A DNA stretch of 10,008 bases, taken from assembly GCA_008501545.1 (NCBI GenBank), contig QQUM01000743.1, positions 1-10,008 of the forward strand. Reading direction: 5' to 3'. The DNA comes from Calditrichota bacterium (lineage in GTDB: Bacteria > Zhuqueibacterota > Zhuqueibacteria > Zhuqueibacterales > Geothermadaptataceae). Position 1 is the first letter of the stretch; each line of letters begins with the position of its first letter. A model generated the notes under the pieces. The model was not told where the DNA came from. It made no database searches and saw only the letters and a list, made by a program, of their open reading frames with translations. Shown in pieces: positions 6,727 to 10,008 of this stretch. A program made the translations under genes and the position numbers.

Positions 6727-6754
6727 ATTATAAAGAAAATTCCTATTTTTTCAA
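6727..6754 (-). promoter_or_regulatory. sigma70-type promoter for the minus-strand gene series
   Basis: On the minus strand TTGAAA (complement of 6749-6754; five of six consensus bases) is followed after 16 bp by TATAAT (complement of 6727-6732; six of six). Transcription would begin near 6720, leaving a leader of about 100 bases before the exported-protein gene and continuing through dcd and the HIT gene. This is the best promoter match in the window. Confidence 0.6.
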
Positions 6755-6951
6755 ATCAAATGTTTGCGAAAAAATGGAATTATCCGATTATTTAACAAGA
6801 ATTAAACAGGTCTGTTGTTGCATTTCGATAATACGTGCCTTATTTTTAGCCCGTTCATTTTCAAGCAGAACTTTCGTAATATTAATTCTGCATAATATGC
6901 TTTCAGTGACCATATAAAAGAATCCGATTGTTGCTGAACATTGATTCAAAC

Positions 6952-6970
6952 AAGTCTGCAAAAGACTTTT
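6952..6970 (+). other. small hairpin in the topA leader
   Basis: AAGTCT (6952-6957) and AGACTT (6963-6968) pair perfectly around GCAAA, and the second arm runs into TTTT (6967-6970). It stands about 28 bp before the topA ATG. It could be a weak terminator-like attenuator or chance; the stem is short and AT-rich. Confidence 0.3.
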
Positions 6971-6988
6971 AACCACATAATTATTATC

Positions 6989-6992
6989 AGGG
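6989..6992 (+). promoter_or_regulatory. ribosome binding site that fixes the topA start
   Basis: AGGG stands five bases before the ATG at 6998. It supports that start over the in-frame TTG at 6941, which would add 19 residues in front of the conserved beginning of the Toprim domain. Confidence 0.7.
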
Positions 6993-6997
6993 TGAGT

Positions 6998-9307
6998 ATG
7001 AATAAGAATTTAGTTATCGTCGAATCTCCTGCTAAAGCTCGTACAATTAATAAGTATTTAGGCAATAATTACGAGGTATTGGCATCATATGGTCATGTAC
7101 GCGATCTCATCCCGAAAGATGGGGCCATCGATCTTGATAGTTTCACCATGAATTACATGCTGATTGATAAAAATAAAAAGCATGTAAATGAGATTATTAA
7201 AGCCTTTAAATCTGCAGATGCGCTCTATCTTGCAACTGACCCCGACCGCGAGGGGGAGGCGATTTCCTGGCATCTGACGGAAATACTGGCAAACAAGAAA
7301 TTGCTGAAAAATAAGCCGGTTAAACGAATTGTTTTTAATGAGATTACGCAGAGTGCAATCGATGAGGCAATTTCTCATCCGCGCGATGTTTCGATGGAAC
7401 TCGTTAATGCACAGCAAGCCAGGCGGGCACTCGATTATCTGGTGGGATTTAACCTGTCTCCCCTGCTCTGGAAGAAAATTAAATATGGTCTCTCTGCGGG
7501 TCGTGTGCAGAGTCCGGCGCTGCGAATGATTGTCGAACGTGAACTGGAAATTGAGGCGTTTACACCGCAGGAGTTTTGGTCGATTGAAGCAGATTGTGAG
7601 CATCAGAAACAAGCCTTTACCGGAAAACTGACAAAATACGAAAATAAAAAAGTAGAACAGTTTACCGTTGCTGATAAAAAATCAGCTACAGCAATTCGGG
7701 ACAATTTGGTGCAGGTTGCCAATGGCAAGTTAACAGTTGCCAAAGTTGAGAAAAAACAACGCAAACGCAGACCAGCAGCACCTTTCATCACATCAACTTT
7801 GCAACAGGAAGCATCGCGAAAACTCGGTTTCTCGGCATCCCGCACCATGCGGATCGCCCAGCAACTTTATGAAGGTGTTGATGTCGGCGGCGGTGCGGTC
7901 GGACTCATTACTTATATGCGTACAGATTCGGTTCATCTGGCAAAAGAAGCCGTTAGTGAAATCCGTAACCTGGTACAGGCACGTTATGGCCAGGACAACG
8001 TACCGGCAAAACCAAATGTTTATAAAACCAAACAAAAAAATGCACAGGAAGCACACGAAGCCATACGGCCTACTTCTGTGAACCGCGTGCCTGATGAAAT
8101 TCGGGGTGCATTGACACAAGATCAGTATAAACTCTACAATATCATCTGGAAACGCACCGTTGCTTCACAAATGGTCGATGCAATAATCGATACCGTTGCT
8201 GTCGATCTGGAGTGTGGTAAAGGATCAATTTTCCGGGCGACAGGTTCGCATATTCGCAAGCCGGGATTTATGGCTGTTTATCTCGAAGGAACAGACGATG
8301 CCACGAATGGCAACAACAGCGATGAAAAAATGCTGCCGGCGTTAAAAGAAGGCGAACAGGTGCAACTCAACGGCATTCGCAGCGAACAGCATTTCACAAA
8401 ACCACCTGCACGATACAGTGAAGCCAGTTTGATTAAAGCGCTTGAAGAATATGGCATCGGTCGACCCTCTACATACGCTCAAATTATTTCAACCCTGCTT
8501 TCACGCGAGTATGTACTCCTCGTAAGCAAACGTTTTGTGCCAACGGATGTGGGCCGTGTTGTGCACCGCTTTTTAAAAGACCATTTTGAAAAATATGTTG
8601 ATTATGATTTTACCGCCGAACTGGAAGACGAACTCGATGCAGTTTCTCGCGGTGAAGAGGATTGGATTGGACTGATGCGTAATTTTTGGGGACCGTTTTC
8701 TGCACAGGTAAATGAAAAAACGCAGATGGCAAGAGATGAACTCATCGAAGATCGTGTTTTGGGAAATGATCTGAAATCCGGACGAACGGTGAGTGTGCGC
8801 ATGGGGCGGTACGGTCCGCTTGTACAGATCGGCACAAAAGATGATGAGGAAAAACCACGCTTCGCCGGCTTGACGCCCAATTTGAGCATCGAAACGGTTA
8901 CGCTGGAAGAAGCACTCGCTCTTTTCGAACTGCCGCGGCAACTTGGTGAAACGCCGGAAGGCGAGCTGGTTTCGGTGAATATCGGTCGGTACGGCCCCTA
9001 TGTTCGCTTCGGCAATAAATTTGCATCGATAAAAGATGACGATCCATATTCCATTTCTTTGGAAAGGGCATTGGAAATTATCGATGAGAAAAAGAAAGAG
9101 GATGCCAACAGAATTATTCAACAATTTGCCGGTTCAACCGTCCAGGTGCTGAATGGCCGTTATGGTCCATATATCACCGACGGCAGTAAAAACGCGCGCA
9201 TTCCCAAGAGTATTCCGCCGGAAAGTTTGACGCTGGAAGAATGTTTGCATTATCTCGAAAAAGCACCGACCAAAAAAGGCCGTGGTCGAAGAAAGACCTC
9301 GAAATAA
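6998..9307 (+). CDS. topA: type IA DNA topoisomerase I
   Basis: Read from the ATG at 6998 the protein has 769 residues. Topoisomerase I relaxes negative supercoils by cutting one strand through a 5'-phosphotyrosine link. The Toprim domain opens with LVIVESPAKARTINKYLG (5-22, Glu9) and carries TDPDREGEAISWHL (80-93) with metal-binding Asp81 and Asp83. LSAGRVQSPALRMIVERE (165-182) belongs to the DNA-binding core. GLITYMRTDS (302-311) holds the active-site Tyr306. EEYGIGRPSTYAQII (483-497) is another family signature. The C-terminal part has no paired cysteines, so the zinc ribbons of the E. coli enzyme are absent. Instead three 'GRYGP' repeats are seen (about 598-612, 658-672 and 715-729), the topoisomerase C-terminal repeat found in many other phyla, followed by a basic tail. 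It is followed 31 bp later by the GNAT gene. Confidence 0.97.
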   Translation: MNKNLVIVESPAKARTINKYLGNNYEVLASYGHVRDLIPKDGAIDLDSFTMNYMLIDKNKKHVNEIIKAFKSADALYLATDPDREGEAISWHLTEILANKKLLKNKPVKRIVFNEITQSAIDEAISHPRDVSMELVNAQQARRALDYLVGFNLSPLLWKKIKYGLSAGRVQSPALRMIVERELEIEAFTPQEFWSIEADCEHQKQAFTGKLTKYENKKVEQFTVADKKSATAIRDNLVQVANGKLTVAKVEKKQRKRRPAAPFITSTLQQEASRKLGFSASRTMRIAQQLYEGVDVGGGAVGLITYMRTDSVHLAKEAVSEIRNLVQARYGQDNVPAKPNVYKTKQKNAQEAHEAIRPTSVNRVPDEIRGALTQDQYKLYNIIWKRTVASQMVDAIIDTVAVDLECGKGSIFRATGSHIRKPGFMAVYLEGTDDATNGNNSDEKMLPALKEGEQVQLNGIRSEQHFTKPPARYSEASLIKALEEYGIGRPSTYAQIISTLLSREYVLLVSKRFVPTDVGRVVHRFLKDHFEKYVDYDFTAELEDELDAVSRGEEDWIGLMRNFWGPFSAQVNEKTQMARDELIEDRVLGNDLKSGRTVSVRMGRYGPLVQIGTKDDEEKPRFAGLTPNLSIETVTLEEALALFELPRQLGETPEGELVSVNIGRYGPYVRFGNKFASIKDDDPYSISLERALEIIDEKKKEDANRIIQQFAGSTVQVLNGRYGPYITDGSKNARIPKSIPPESLTLEECLHYLEKAPTKKGRGRRKTSK

Positions 9308-9326
9308 GAATCTGCTGCTTTTCAGT

Positions 9327-9331
9327 AAGGA
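9327..9331 (+). promoter_or_regulatory. ribosome binding site that fixes the GNAT start
   Basis: AAGGA stands seven bases before the ATG at 9339. It favours this start over an earlier in-frame start at 9282, which would overlap the end of topA and add 19 non-conserved residues. Confidence 0.75.
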
Positions 9332-9338
9332 AAACGGA

Positions 9339-9836
9339 ATGCAACTCGAAACCGAGCGATTGCTGTTACGACAATTCACCCAGGATGATTTTGATGAATA
9401 CGCGACCATGGTCGCTGATCCGGAAACGATGCGCTATGTCGGACAGGGGAAGGCGATGACGCGCTCTGAGGCATGGCGCAGTATGGCGGCAATTCTCGGG
9501 CATTGGCAATTGCGTGGTTATGGGCTGTACGCTGTTGTCGATAAAAGCAGTCAGCAACTGGCCGGCCGGATCGGTTTGCTTTATCCCGAAGGCTGGCCTG
9601 GTATCGAATTGGGCTGGATGCTGGCACCGGGATTTCGTGGACAGGGCTATGCACTGGAGGCTGCACAAGCCGTGCGGGATCATGCTTTTCGCGAGTTGAA
9701 AATTCCGGAACTGATCAGTATCATTCATCCGGAAAACAGCCGCTCCATAAAACTGGCGATGAAATTAGGGGAGACCCTCTACGATTATCTTTGGTTATTC
9801 AATATGCAATGCGCGATTTATAAGGTAGGACGTTAA
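9339..9836 (+). CDS. GNAT-family N-acetyltransferase (RimJ/RimL-like)
   Basis: A 165-residue acetyltransferase of the Acetyltransf_3 type, which moves an acetyl group from acetyl-CoA to an amine. The opening LETERLLLRQFTQDDFDEY (3-21) is the hallmark of the RimJ/RimL-like branch. IELGWMLAPGFRGQGYALEA (89-108) is the central strand and acetyl-CoA pyrophosphate loop, with the R-x-x-G-x-A pattern at Arg100-Gly103-Ala105. HPENSRSIKLAMKLGE (130-145) is the following motif with the conserved asparagine, Asn133. The acceptor may be a protein N-terminus or a small molecule; many proteins of this branch have unknown targets. The gene starts 31 bp after topA and probably shares its transcript. Its last two sense codons and stop already belong to the octamer repeat that fills the next gap. 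Confidence 0.9.
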   Translation: MQLETERLLLRQFTQDDFDEYATMVADPETMRYVGQGKAMTRSEAWRSMAAILGHWQLRGYGLYAVVDKSSQQLAGRIGLLYPEGWPGIELGWMLAPGFRGQGYALEAAQAVRDHAFRELKIPELISIIHPENSRSIKLAMKLGETLYDYLWLFNMQCAIYKVGR

Positions 9837-9885
9837 AACGTTTGAACGTTCACACTTTCACACCTTCACACACTATAACTTTCAC
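9830..9885 (+). repeat. degenerate tandem octamer repeat, consensus about ACNTTCAC
   Basis: Seven consecutive 8-base units in exact register fill the space between the GNAT and HAD genes: ACGTTAAA, ACGTTTGA, ACGTTCAC, ACTTTCAC, ACCTTCAC, ACACTATA, ACTTTCAC. The series begins inside the GNAT gene (codons for Gly-Arg-stop) and runs to 11 bases before the HAD start codon. Units 3, 4, 5 and 7 differ only at the third base. It is too short-period and spacer-free for CRISPR. It may be an expanded microsatellite-like element or a row of protein or RNA binding sites. Confidence 0.7.
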
Positions 9886-9895
9886 ACGAAAAATT

Positions 9896-10008
9896 ATGAA
9901 CAATCTACATAAAAAATACGACGGACTCATCTTCGATTGCGATGGCACGCTCGTCGATTCTATGCCGGTTCATTTCATCGCCTGGCGGGAAACCATGGCA
10001 AAACATGG
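9896..10008 (+). CDS. HAD-superfamily hydrolase, beta-phosphoglucomutase/phosphatase-like (N-terminal fragment)
   Basis: The first 37 codons of a gene that runs off the window. The translation begins MNNLHKKYDGLIFDCDGTLV and continues DSMPVHFIAWRETMAKH. FDCDGTLVDS (residues 13-22) is haloacid-dehalogenase motif I; Asp14 would be the nucleophile and Asp16 the general acid/base. The following 'P-x-H-x-x-AWRE' resembles the cap region of E. coli YqaB (fructose-1-phosphate phosphatase) and of beta-phosphoglucomutases, so a sugar-phosphate phosphatase or mutase is likely. The exact substrate needs the missing part. The ribosome binding site is weak (a purine run, CGAAAAA). It lies 59 bp after the GNAT gene across the octamer repeat. 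Confidence 0.85.
   Translation, partial: MNNLHKKYDGLIFDCDGTLVDSMPVHFIAWRETMAKH

Larger units (their letters stand above)
6618..6997. other. AT-rich divergent intergenic region
   Basis: About 380 bp between the outward-facing exported-protein gene (-) and topA (+). It holds the minus-strand promoter at 6727-6754, a possible weak plus-strand promoter (TTGCAT at 6818-6823, 17 bp spacer, TATTTT at 6841-6846), the perfect palindrome TGATTAATCA at 6636-6645 and a small hairpin near 6952-6968. I see no RNA gene and no convincing protein gene. Confidence 0.5.

Noticed and set aside
6788..6976. Minus-strand 62-residue open frame in the gap before topA
   Set aside because: It would start at a GTG with no ribosome binding site, has no recognisable domain and overlaps the topA leader hairpin. 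It is probably a chance open frame in AT-rich DNA.
7085..7612. Open frame of 175 residues antisense to the topA Toprim region
   Set aside because: It is a reverse-strand shadow of a conserved coding sequence and has no protein-like motif.
8573..9124. Long open frame (183 residues) antisense to topA
   Set aside because: It lies wholly opposite a strongly conserved gene and reads as low-complexity Phe/Ile/Arg-rich sequence with no domain or ribosome binding site.
9830..9885. CRISPR-like array
   Set aside because: Units are 8 bp long with no spacers between them and no cas genes are nearby.

Overview
The window is ordinary bacterial chromosome, gene-dense and of moderate, fairly even G+C, with genes on both strands. 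It shows no insertion sequence, integrase, CRISPR array, tRNA or rRNA. The setting is Gram-negative-like. MacB-type permeases, two convincing lipoprotein signal peptides and a topoisomerase I that ends in C-terminal repeats instead of zinc ribbons would fit a member of the FCB assemblage (Calditrichota, KSB1 or Ignavibacteria-like). That placement is an impression, not a proof.

Positions 1-1543 (+) hold two consecutive MacB/FtsX-type ABC transporter permeases; the first is cut by the window edge. Positions 1690-2709 (-) encode a predicted lipoprotein of the isoaspartyl peptidase/L-asparaginase family. It is divergent from a lipoprotein alpha/beta-hydrolase at 2875-3612 (+). The roughly 165 bp between these two carries several short inverted repeats and a possible promoter.

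Positions 3671-6617 (-) hold five genes in the same direction. In transcription order they are an exported protein with two NTF2-like repeats, dCTP deaminase (dcd), a HIT-family hydrolase, a small Rho-N-domain protein with a basic tail, and a Yip1-family membrane protein. A near-consensus sigma70-type promoter at 6727-6754 probably drives the set. Two hairpins between the Rho-N and Yip1 genes may end or attenuate transcription. dcd and the HIT protein both act on nucleotides; the other members have no obvious shared pathway.

Positions 6998-10008 (+) hold topA, a GNAT acetyltransferase and the start of a HAD-family phosphatase, closely spaced and probably co-transcribed. The GNAT-HAD junction is a degenerate tandem octamer repeat (consensus roughly ACNTTCAC) that begins in the last codons of the GNAT gene. 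It is the most unusual piece of non-coding sequence here.

I find no convincing undescribed defence, mobile or biosynthetic system. The items worth a second look are the octamer repeat, the inverted repeats between the divergent lipoprotein genes, the duplicated NTF2-like exported protein, the Rho-N mini-protein followed by paired hairpins, and the surface-anchored Ntn hydrolase.
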